Below are positions 35,666 to 41,286 of a stretch of DNA of 41,286 bases, piece after piece. The position numbers and the translations under genes are program-made. The notes under the pieces were generated by a model. The model was not told where the DNA came from. It made no database searches and saw only the letters and a program-made list of their open reading frames with translations. Within the stretch, counting starts at the first letter, position 1. Each line of letters begins with the position of its first letter. Source of the DNA: an uncultured Bacilli bacterium (lineage in GTDB: Bacteria; Bacillota_I; Bacilli_A; RF39; UBA660); NCBI GenBank assembly GCA_947624505.1, contig CANQKO010000009.1, positions 1 through 41,286 of the forward strand, written 5' to 3'.

Positions 35666-36556
35666 ATGGAACCTAAGAAAAAAGCTTTAGGAAAGGGATT
35701 AGAACAATTATTTTCAAATAATGTTATCGATTTTGATAATTTTGAAAAAGAAATAGTGGATGAAAATAAGAAAGATGTCACTTTAATTAATGTTAATGAA
35801 ATTAGAAGTAATCCTCATCAACCTCGAAAAACATTTAATGAAGATAGCTTACAAGAATTAGCTGTATCGATTAAAGAATATGGGGTAGTGCAACCCATTA
35901 TCGTTAAGAAAAGTATTAAAGGTTATGAGCTTGTTGCAGGGGAACGTCGTCTTAAAGCTTCAAAGATTGCTGGTTTAACTGAAATACCAGCGATTATCAA
36001 AGAGTTTACTGATCAAGAAATGATGGAAATTGCTTTGATTGAAAATATTCAAAGAGAAGATTTAAATGCCATTGATGAAGCTAATAGTGTTTTAAATATT
36101 ATTAAGTTAAGAGGTATTACCCAAGAAGAATTTGCTACTAAGTTTGGTAAAAGTAGAAGTTATGTAACTAATTTATTGGGGCTTTTAAACTTACCTGAAA
36201 ATATTCAATCAATGGTTATTAATAAAGAAATATCAGCATCACACGCAAGAGTGTTAAGTAAACTTAGTGATAAAGAACAAATTGAAGCTTTAGCTAAAAA
36301 AGTTATTAAAGAAAGACTTAATGTTAGAGATTTAGAAAATTTAGTTAATAAAGATGATGTTGAAAAAAGAATGCCAATTTTAAAAAGTAAAAACGATAAT
36401 GTTAACAGTAAATATAAAATGTACGAAAATGTAATTAGTGATAAAACTGGTAATAAAGTTAAAATAAGTAAAAATAAAATCGAAATATCTTTTGATTCAG
36501 ATAAAGATTTAGAAAGAATTATGGAAATATTAAATATAGAGATTAGTGAGGATTAA
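35666..36556 (+). CDS. parB: Chromosome-partitioning protein ParB/Spo0J
   Basis: A 296-residue CTP-dependent DNA clamp that loads at parS. ATG 35666 is chosen for AAAGAGG; an in-frame TTG inside parA is rejected. KALGKGLEQLF, NPHQPRKTFNEDSLQELAVS, the GERRLKAS motif (ERR of the CTP pocket), ENIQREDLNAIDEA and the helix-turn-helix TQEEFATKFGKSRSYVTNLL are in order. No full parS was found in the window. Confidence 0.95.
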   Translation: MEPKKKALGKGLEQLFSNNVIDFDNFEKEIVDENKKDVTLINVNEIRSNPHQPRKTFNEDSLQELAVSIKEYGVVQPIIVKKSIKGYELVAGERRLKASKIAGLTEIPAIIKEFTDQEMMEIALIENIQREDLNAIDEANSVLNIIKLRGITQEEFATKFGKSRSYVTNLLGLLNLPENIQSMVINKEISASHARVLSKLSDKEQIEALAKKVIKERLNVRDLENLVNKDDVEKRMPILKSKNDNVNSKYKMYENVISDKTGNKVKISKNKIEISFDSDKDLERIMEILNIEISED

Positions 36557-36557
36557 T

Positions 36558-36761
36558 ATGGATAAGACTTTTTCTCTTAATGATGTTATAGTTATGCGGA
36601 AAAATCACGCTTGTGGTGCAAACAATTGGACTATAACTAGAGTGGGAGTAGATATTAAATTAAAATGTAATAATTGTGGAAGAGAAATTATGATGGATAG
36701 ATTAGAATTTCAAAAAAAATTAAAGAAGGTGATAAAAAGTGAGCAAGAAGAAGAAAAATAA
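36558..36761 (+). CDS. DUF951 family protein (YyzM-like)
   Basis: A 67-residue protein: NDVIVMRKNHACGANNWTIT, GVDIKLKCNNCGREIMMDR. CG and CxxC suggest a zinc site. It sits after parB, as yyzM does in Bacillus near the origin. ATG 36558 follows GAGG, one base after the parB stop. Role unknown; its end overlaps the transporter gene. Confidence 0.88.
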   Translation: MDKTFSLNDVIVMRKNHACGANNWTITRVGVDIKLKCNNCGREIMMDRLEFQKKLKKVIKSEQEEEK

Positions 36762-38280
36762 AAAGCCTCTTCATCCGCTTATGGTATATGTTTTATTAAT
36801 AATTATAACAATTGTTTTAAGTGGGATATTAAAATTGTTAGATGTTCAAAGTACTTTTTATCAAGTTAAAGATATATCATCAGAATTAATACCTAAAACG
36901 GAAGTTATTAAATCATTATTTAACTTAAGTGGAATTAAATATATATTTACATCAACTGTTTCTAATTTTGCTAATTTTACTGTTTTGTCAAATTTAATTA
37001 TTCTTCTTATGGGAATAAGTATTATGGACAAAAGTGGTTTTTTACAAACAACTATTACCCTAACAACTAAAAAGTTAAAGAAAAGAACTGTGACCTTTTT
37101 CTTTGTTTTGTTCTGTATTTTAGCTAGCGTCTTTGGCGATTTATCTTATTTAATTTTTATTCCTTTAGGAGCACTTCTTTTCTATTATGGTAAAAGAAAT
37201 CCGGCGATTGGTATTATAGCATCTTTTGCAGCTTTGTCTTGTGGTAATGCCATTAATGTTATATTTACATCAACTGATTCTGGGCTTTTAAATTATACTT
37301 TACAAGCCATCCATACAATAAAAGGAAGTTATGAAATTAAAACGACAGCATTTCTTGTTATTATGATTGCAGCTGTATTATTAGTTGCTTATATAATAAC
37401 AGTTGTTACCGAAGGCATTATTGCTAAGAAATTACCTAAATATGAATTTACTGAAAGTGAACTTGAGGAAGATATTGTTACTAAGGATGAAAAGAAAGGA
37501 ATGATATATGCTTGTAGTAGTGCTTTTGTTTATCTAATTATCTTTATTTATAGTATTATTCCAAATTTACCTTTGAGTGGTGCTTTACTTGATAATTCCC
37601 AAGTTAGATATATTGATAAACTATTTAGCGTTAATTCTTTCTTTAGTAATGGTTTTGTCTTTATTGTAACTTTATTATTTATTATTTTAGGATTATTTTA
37701 TGGTATTGGTGTTAAGACAATTAAAAATCATCACGATTTCTGTGATAATTTAGGTCATTCCCTAGATGGTATTGGTAATATGTTAGTAAGCATTTTCTTT
37801 GCTTCAACATTTATTAGTATTTTTAAACAAACGAATATTGGTAATGTTATTGTGGGCGCTATTGCTAGTTTTATTAGTAATAGTAACTTTGTTGGGTTAC
37901 CATTAATTGTCGTGATCTTTATTGGAGTAGCCATTGCCACTTTAGTTTTACCAGCAAGTATTTCTAAATGGGCAATTCTTGCTCCATCCGTTATTCCAAT
38001 TGCTTATAATTCAGAAATATCAGCTGAATTTACGCAAATCATTTTCCGTTTTGCGGAAAGTTGTACAATTAATTTAACACCAATGTTAGCCTATTTTATC
38101 GTCTATTTAGCATTTTTAGAAAAGTATAATCAAAGTGATAAACGTATTCGTTTAATTGATTCAATTAAATACCAAATACCTTATAGTATTATTATTGGCT
38201 TCTCTCTATTAGTATTATTATTAATATGGTATGTTATTGGTATTCCAATGGGAGTATCTGTATTCCCAACGGTATCTTAA
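36739..38280 (+). CDS. AbgT-family transporter
   Basis: A 513-residue polytopic membrane protein with about 11-13 helices. HPLMVYVLLIIITIVLSGIL at the N-terminus, VSNFANFTVLSNLIILLMGI, DLSYLIFIPLGALLFYYGKR, LVLPASISKWAILAPSVIPI and the C-terminal AESCTINLTPMLAYF match the AbgT family (p-aminobenzoyl-glutamate import or sulfonamide-type efflux). The GTG start has AAGGTGA ahead and lies inside the DUF951 gene. An unusual neighbour for parAB and ychF. Confidence 0.8.
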   Translation: MSKKKKNKKPLHPLMVYVLLIIITIVLSGILKLLDVQSTFYQVKDISSELIPKTEVIKSLFNLSGIKYIFTSTVSNFANFTVLSNLIILLMGISIMDKSGFLQTTITLTTKKLKKRTVTFFFVLFCILASVFGDLSYLIFIPLGALLFYYGKRNPAIGIIASFAALSCGNAINVIFTSTDSGLLNYTLQAIHTIKGSYEIKTTAFLVIMIAAVLLVAYIITVVTEGIIAKKLPKYEFTESELEEDIVTKDEKKGMIYACSSAFVYLIIFIYSIIPNLPLSGALLDNSQVRYIDKLFSVNSFFSNGFVFIVTLLFIILGLFYGIGVKTIKNHHDFCDNLGHSLDGIGNMLVSIFFASTFISIFKQTNIGNVIVGAIASFISNSNFVGLPLIVVIFIGVAIATLVLPASISKWAILAPSVIPIAYNSEISAEFTQIIFRFAESCTINLTPMLAYFIVYLAFLEKYNQSDKRIRLIDSIKYQIPYSIIIGFSLLVLLLIWYVIGIPMGVSVFPTVS

Positions 38281-38292
38281 GGAGGGTTTTAA

Positions 38293-39393
38293 GTGAGTTT
38301 ACAAGCTGGTATAGTTGGACTACCTAATGTTGGTAAGTCAACTTTATTTAACGCTATTACAAAGAAACATATTTTGGCAGCGAACTATCCATTTGCTACC
38401 ATTGAACCAAATGTTGGGGTGGTTGTTGTACCCGATACAAGACTAGATTTTTTAGCAAGTTTATATAATCCTAAAAGTATTGTTCCAACAACTTTTGAAT
38501 TTATTGATATTGCTGGTCTTGTAAGTGGAGCAGCCTCTGGTGAAGGACTTGGTAATAAATTCTTATCGCATATAAGAGAAGTTGATGCTATCGTTAATGT
38601 TGTGCGTTGTTTTGATGATGAAAATATTACCCACGTTGAAGGAGCAACTGATCCCATTAGAGATGTTGAAATTATCAATACGGAACTTATATTATCTGAT
38701 TTAGAAATAGTTACTAATCGTTTAGGAAAAATTGAGAAAAAAGCTGAAACAACTAAAGAAAAAGAGGCAATTAAAGAAGTAGAATTATTAAGAAAAGTTA
38801 AAGATAACTTAGAAAAAAATATATCTTTAAGAAACGTTGAATTTTCGGAAGATGAATTATTAATTCTAAAGAACTTTAATTTCATCACCCTAAAAAAAGT
38901 AATTTATGTTGCTAATGTTGATGAAGTTTCAGCATCAGTGGGAGATAATGATTATTCTTTAAAATTAAAAGAATATGCCGAGCGAGAGTCTTCATCAGTG
39001 GTAGTAATGTGTGCTAAGTTAGAAAGTGATTTAGCAGATTTAGAAAATGAAGAAAAAGAAGCTTTCTTAAAAGATGTGGGGATAACATCAAGTGGTCTTG
39101 ATAAATTAATTTTTGCAACTTATGATTTACTAGGACTTGCTACCTTCTTTACCTCTGGTAGTGATGAATGTCGGGCTTGGACATTTAGAAAAGGAATGAA
39201 AGCTCCATCTTGTGCTGGTATTATTCATAGTGATTTTGAAAGAGGTTTCATAAGAGCGGAAGTTATGAGTTTTCAAGATTTATATGATTTAGGTAGTGAA
39301 CTTAAAGTAAGAGAAAAAGGTAAGGTTCGTATTGAGGGTAAAGATTATTTAATGCAAGATGGTGATATCGTTTACTTTAGGTTTAATGTATAA
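38293..39393 (+). CDS. ychF: Ribosome-binding ATPase YchF
   Basis: A 366-residue Obg-family P-loop protein that prefers ATP. GLPNVGKSTLFNAITK is the P-loop, FIDIAGLVSGAASGEGLGNK the switch region, and the C-terminal TGS domain starts near residue 280 (LATFFTSGSDECRAWTFRKG). GTG start behind AAGGAGGG. It lies beside parB and rpsF as in Bacillus. Confidence 0.95.
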   Translation: MSLQAGIVGLPNVGKSTLFNAITKKHILAANYPFATIEPNVGVVVVPDTRLDFLASLYNPKSIVPTTFEFIDIAGLVSGAASGEGLGNKFLSHIREVDAIVNVVRCFDDENITHVEGATDPIRDVEIINTELILSDLEIVTNRLGKIEKKAETTKEKEAIKEVELLRKVKDNLEKNISLRNVEFSEDELLILKNFNFITLKKVIYVANVDEVSASVGDNDYSLKLKEYAERESSSVVVMCAKLESDLADLENEEKEAFLKDVGITSSGLDKLIFATYDLLGLATFFTSGSDECRAWTFRKGMKAPSCAGIIHSDFERGFIRAEVMSFQDLYDLGSELKVREKGKVRIEGKDYLMQDGDIVYFRFNV

Positions 39394-39438
39394 GGTATAA
39401 TAAAAAACTTAAAGTAATATAGTATTATGTAAAAAATA

Positions 39439-39467
39439 TTTACAATAAAATATATTTTTGGTATACT
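39439..39467 (+). promoter_or_regulatory. Promoter of rpsF-ssb-rpsR
   Basis: TTTACA (39439-39444) and TATACT (39462-39467) with a 17-base spacer. The start of transcription is expected near 39474, giving a ~65-base leader. Confidence 0.7.
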
Positions 39468-39488
39468 ATTAAACGAGTAAATTGATTA

Positions 39489-39529
39489 CTCCTTGCTTTT
39501 TATTAGAAAAGCCAAAAGACCATAAGGAG
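39489..39529 (+). promoter_or_regulatory. rpsF leader hairpin that can mask the Shine-Dalgarno (S6:S18-type leader)
   Basis: CTCCTT-GCTTTT (39489-39500) pairs with AAAAGC (39507-39512) and AAGGAG (39524-39529), leaving a one-sided bulge at 39513-39523 that contains GACC. The second strand is the rpsF Shine-Dalgarno. A bulged stem near the rpsF start is the known site of autoregulation by the S6:S18 complex. Confidence 0.65.
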
Positions 39530-39539
39530 GTGTAAAAAG

Positions 39540-39830
39540 ATGACTAAATATGAAATAATGTTTATCGTTAAAGCTACATTAGATGAAGCAACAATTAAAA
39601 ATATTGCTAAGAATGTTCAAAAGCTTTTAACTGATAACAAATCTAAAGTTATCGAATTCAAAGAAATGGGTAGAAAGAAACTAGCTTATCCAATTAATAA
39701 AGAAGTTAGTGGTTTTTACTATTTAATTACTGCAGAAGCAGGTAAAGAAGAAATTAGAGAATTTGATCGTAAACTTAGAATTAATGAAAATATTTTAAGA
39801 CATTTAATCTTAAAAAAAGAAAGTGAGTAA
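39540..39830 (+). CDS. rpsF: 30S ribosomal protein S6
   Basis: A 96-residue protein: MTKYEIMFIVKATLDEATIK, MGRKKLAYPINKEVSGFYYL and RKLRINENILRHLILKK. S6 pairs with S18 on the 30S platform, and the S6:S18 pair is known to bind its own leader in many bacteria. AAGGAGG is nine bases before the ATG. Confidence 0.96.
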   Translation: MTKYEIMFIVKATLDEATIKNIAKNVQKLLTDNKSKVIEFKEMGRKKLAYPINKEVSGFYYLITAEAGKEEIREFDRKLRINENILRHLILKKESE

Positions 39831-39832
39831 GG

Positions 39833-40324
39833 ATGAATAAAGTATTGTTAGTAGGAAGACTTACAAGGGATCCAGAACTTAGAACTACCCCAAGCGGAAT
39901 GGCCGTTACTAGATTTACTATTGCTGTTTCTCAAAATTTTACTAATAAAAATGGTGAAAGAGGAGCAGACTTTATTAACTGTAGTGCGTGGGGAAGACAA
40001 GCTGATAATATTTCCAAATATTGTCATAAAGGTTCTTTGGTCTCTGCTGAAGGTAGAATTAGAACTAGTAGTTATGATGCTCAAGATGGAAGTAAAAGAT
40101 ACACTACTGAAGTAGTTTGTGAATCAGTTAATTTTTTAAGTTCAAAAGCAAGTAGCGATTCAGGAAATAATGATTATCAAAGCCAATCTAATTATTCACA
40201 AAATAATGAAATTAGTAATGATATACCAGATATGCCTGATATGGAAACCGCTGATTTATCTGAAGATCCTTTCAAAAGTTTTGGCGAAGAAATAACTTTA
40301 ACAAGCGATGACTTACCATTCTAA
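39833..40324 (+). CDS. ssb: Single-stranded DNA-binding protein
   Basis: A 163-residue OB-fold protein: MNKVLLVGRLTRDPELRTTP, FINCSAWGRQADNISKYCHK, and an Asn/Ser-rich linker ending in the acidic tip SDDLPF that recruits partner proteins. It lies two bases after rpsF, in the conserved rpsF-ssb-rpsR order. Confidence 0.96.
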   Translation: MNKVLLVGRLTRDPELRTTPSGMAVTRFTIAVSQNFTNKNGERGADFINCSAWGRQADNISKYCHKGSLVSAEGRIRTSSYDAQDGSKRYTTEVVCESVNFLSSKASSDSGNNDYQSQSNYSQNNEISNDIPDMPDMETADLSEDPFKSFGEEITLTSDDLPF

Positions 40325-40338
40325 AAGGAGGAATTATA

Positions 40339-40554
40339 ATGGCAGAATTTTATCGTAAGAAAAAGAAAATATGTCAAATGTGTGCTGGTAAAAGCGTTGA
40401 TTATAAAGATGTAATGATTATTAATAAATATATTAATGAAAAAGGTAAAATATTACCTCGTCGTATTACTGGAGCTTGTGCTAAACATCAAAGACATATT
40501 GCTGAACAAGTTAAATATGCAAGATTTATGGCTTTAATACCATATGTTAAATAA
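40339..40554 (+). CDS. rpsR: 30S ribosomal protein S18
   Basis: A 71-residue protein with YRKKKKICQMCAGKSVDYKD, a CxxC-containing N-terminus, and ILPRRITGACAKHQRHIAEQ. Cys and His suggest the zinc-binding form. Ribosome-binding site AAAGGAGG. Confidence 0.96.
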   Translation: MAEFYRKKKKICQMCAGKSVDYKDVMIINKYINEKGKILPRRITGACAKHQRHIAEQVKYARFMALIPYVK

Positions 40555-40559
40555 TAACT

Positions 40560-40579
40560 AACCAAATGGTTGGTTTTTT
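40560..40579 (+). terminator. Terminator of rpsF-ssb-rpsR
   Basis: AACCAA/TTGGTT (40560-40565 with 40570-40575) followed by T to 40579. Confidence 0.7.
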
Positions 40580-40590
40580 AATTTGCATTA

Positions 40591-40619
40591 TTGTATAAAA
40601 CAAAATAATATGCTAAAAT
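40591..40619 (+). promoter_or_regulatory. Promoter of the short antisense RNA
   Basis: TTGTAT (40591-40596), 17-base spacer, TAAAAT (40614-40619) with TGC ahead of the -10. Predicted start of transcription about 40626. Confidence 0.65.
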
Positions 40620-40625
40620 TATAAA

Positions 40626-40686
40626 TAGGAAGACGCAAATAAGCGTTACCTAATGAGTGTGCTAACCCAACGGGTTAGCTATTTTT
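40626..40686 (+). ncRNA. Putative antisense antitoxin RNA (about 60 nt)
   Basis: From the predicted start to the T run at 40682-40686 the RNA has two parts: a 5' hairpin (ACGC-AAATAA-GCGT) and a strong terminator stem (40661-40668 with 40672-40679, GCTAACCC/GGGTTAGC, three-base loop). It is fully complementary to the last seven codons of the minus-strand peptide gene and its 3' region, so it would pair with that mRNA. Confidence 0.6.
40661..40686 (+). terminator. Terminator of the antisense RNA
   Basis: Perfect 8-bp GC-rich stem, loop AAC, then TATTTTTA. On the minus strand no T run follows the same stem, so it should terminate only the plus-strand RNA efficiently. The stem encodes the last codons of the minus-strand peptide. 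Confidence 0.8.
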
Positions 40687-40763
40687 ATGACTAATATTAA
40701 CAATGTTAAGACTAACATAAAAACAATAAATAATTGTATCGTTTCACGGTATTTCTTATTCAT
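40662..40763 (-). CDS. Putative type I toxin, 33-residue membrane peptide
   Basis: On the minus strand, ATG (complement of 40761-40763) opens 33 codons ending TAG. The peptide has a charged start MNKKYRETIQ, one hydrophobic helix at about residues 11-26 (LFIVFMLVLTLLILVI) and a short end KIANPLG. This is the layout of small pore-forming type I toxins. The Shine-Dalgarno region is GGTGGGTGGGTGCC just upstream, preceded by a TGAC-TTCG-GTCA hairpin. A promoter at 40848-40876 drives it. I do not recognise it as Fst, TxpA, BsrG or another named family. Confidence 0.6.
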   Translation of the reverse strand: MNKKYRETIQLFIVFMLVLTLLILVIKIANPLG

Positions 40764-40847
40764 TGGCACCCACCCACCTGACCGAAGTCAAAAAGACTTT
40801 AAATAAAAAAGTTTTCGGTAACGCTTATTTACATCTTCCTAGGCTTT

Positions 40848-40876
40848 ATTTAAACAATTTATTTTGTTTTTGTAAA
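40848..40876 (-). promoter_or_regulatory. Promoter of the putative toxin mRNA
   Basis: On the minus strand TTTACA (complement of 40871-40876) and TTAAAT (complement of 40848-40853) are 17 bases apart. The spacer shares AAAACAAAATAA with the antisense promoter. The start of transcription would be near 40841, giving a structured ~78-base leader. Confidence 0.6.
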
Positions 40877-40973
40877 TAGTTTTTTTGGTGATTTTTTAAG
40901 AAATTTCTAATGTTTATGCTAATTCTCTAGAGATTTGGTAAGCATTTATCTTTATCTTTTAAATAATTGATGC

Positions 40974-40979
40974 TATAAT
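40974..40979 (+). promoter_or_regulatory. Extended -10 for the right-edge gene
   Basis: TGCTATAAT, with TATAAT at 40974-40979, precedes the ATG at 41009 by about 30 bases; the -35 (TTTATC) is weak. Confidence 0.5.
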
Positions 40980-41008
40980 AGTAAATACTTTTTCAGGGGA
41001 GTTTATTT

Positions 41009-41286
41009 ATGAAGATAATAGATTATATTAAAAATTTATTTAAACATAAAGAAATATATACTAATGGAGTATTAGTACGTCCATCTGATATAATTAAAAT
41101 ACCAAAAAGAAAAGAATTTAATAATGATGAGTTAGTAGACTCTTATAAAGATGAGTATAATAGTATTATATCAACTATGAAAGATTATGATCCATTAATA
41201 CTTGAAGCTGAAGAACTTAATAGTAATATAATAATGACATCAAAATTACTTTTTAATATTGCAATAAAAGAAGAGTATAAAAATGA
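41009..41286 (+). CDS. Hypothetical protein, 5' part only
   Basis: The first 92 codons of a gene cut by the right edge. ATG follows AGGGGAG by seven bases. The visible part is soluble and charged (MKIIDYIKNLFKHKE, VRPSDIIKIPKRKEFNNDEL, LILEAEELNSN). No family recognised. Confidence 0.6.
   Translation, partial: MKIIDYIKNLFKHKEIYTNGVLVRPSDIIKIPKRKEFNNDELVDSYKDEYNSIISTMKDYDPLILEAEELNSNIIMTSKLLFNIAIKEEYKN

Larger units (their letters stand above)
40591..40876. repeat. Inverted repeat bounding a putative type I toxin-antitoxin unit
   Basis: The left arm at 40591-40650 and the right arm at 40817-40876 are inverted copies. The inner 24 bases (40627-40650 against 40817-40840) differ at two positions only. 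Further out, both arms keep a shared AAAACAAAATAA within a promoter spacer. Each arm therefore carries a promoter and the same RNA 5' end, pointing inward at the other. Confidence 0.8.

Noticed and set aside
38385-38888. 167-codon minus-strand ORF inside ychF
   Set aside because: It lies wholly antisense to the conserved YchF GTPase domain and has no ribosome-binding site.
40740-40756. Half parS-like GTTTCACG near parAB
   Set aside because: Only the left half of TGTTTCACGTGAAACA matches; the right half diverges, and the bases are codons of the putative toxin.
40833-40840. Start-stop mini-ORF (ATG TAA) in the toxin leader
   Set aside because: The only Shine-Dalgarno-like sequence touches the ATG, so translation is unlikely; the bases are better explained by the 5' hairpin.
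1-41286. Mycoplasma-type code (UGA as Trp)
   Set aside because: Intact genes end in TGA at the expected length and conserved Trp positions use TGG.
1-41286. CRISPR arrays, tRNA/rRNA genes, IS ends or phage genes
   Set aside because: No spaced short repeats, no tRNA-like cloverleaf sequence, and no paired terminal repeats with a transposase were noticed. The two Rpn-like genes lack flanking terminal repeats.

Overview
The window is AT-rich, densely packed DNA from a low-GC Gram-positive bacterium. UGA is used as a stop (for example at the ends of the MATE and map genes) and Trp is read from UGG, so the code is standard and not the Mycoplasma one. A Spo0A orthologue, the Firmicutes S10-spc-alpha order, a zinc-type S14, a bile-salt-hydrolase-like enzyme and many small membrane proteins point to a gut-associated member of the Bacilli, perhaps an Erysipelotrichia- or RF39-like lineage with a compact genome. 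That placement is inference; no rRNA or tRNA gene was seen.

Bases 1-20.6 kb are an accessory-type region. The left edge holds the 5' end of a PD-(D/E)XK (Rpn/PDDEXK_2-like) gene on the minus strand. It diverges from a MATE efflux gene fused to a cytidylate-kinase-like domain. That gene is preceded by a short leader ORF overlapping an intrinsic terminator and is interrupted by a one-base frameshift. Then come a small lipoprotein, two unrecognised proteins, a membrane-bound XRE regulator with a repeated upstream element, an MmcQ/YjbR protein, an AAA_14/DUF4143 ATPase broken by one in-frame TAA, a SIMPL protein, a choloylglycine-hydrolase-family enzyme, a second membrane-bound XRE regulator, a membrane glycerophosphodiesterase, a PepSY protein, a flavin reductase, a second PD-(D/E)XK gene, spo0A with 0A-box-like sites upstream, gpmI, a VanY-type carboxypeptidase and two unknown proteins.

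Bases 20.6-34.8 kb are the ribosomal superoperon: rpsJ-rplC-rplD-rplW-rplB-rpsS-rplV-rpsC-rplP-rpmC-rpsQ-rplN-rplX-rplE-rpsZ-rpsH-rplF-rplR-rpsE-rplO-secY-adk-map-infA-rpmJ-rpsM-rpsK-rpoA-rplQ. rpmD (L30) is missing between rpsE and rplO, and L3 and L24 carry unusual charged C-terminal tails.

Bases 34.8-40.6 kb hold genes normally found near the Bacilli replication origin: parA-parB-DUF951, an AbgT-like transporter, ychF and rpsF-ssb-rpsR, with a leader hairpin that can mask the rpsF Shine-Dalgarno.

The most interesting locus is at 40.59-40.88 kb. It is a compact convergent unit with two promoters embedded in a ~60-bp inverted repeat. One drives a short plus-strand RNA ending at a strong terminator; the other drives a minus-strand RNA encoding a 33-residue hydrophobic peptide whose 3' end overlaps that terminator. 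This is the architecture of a type I toxin-antitoxin system, and the peptide does not match a toxin family I recognise.
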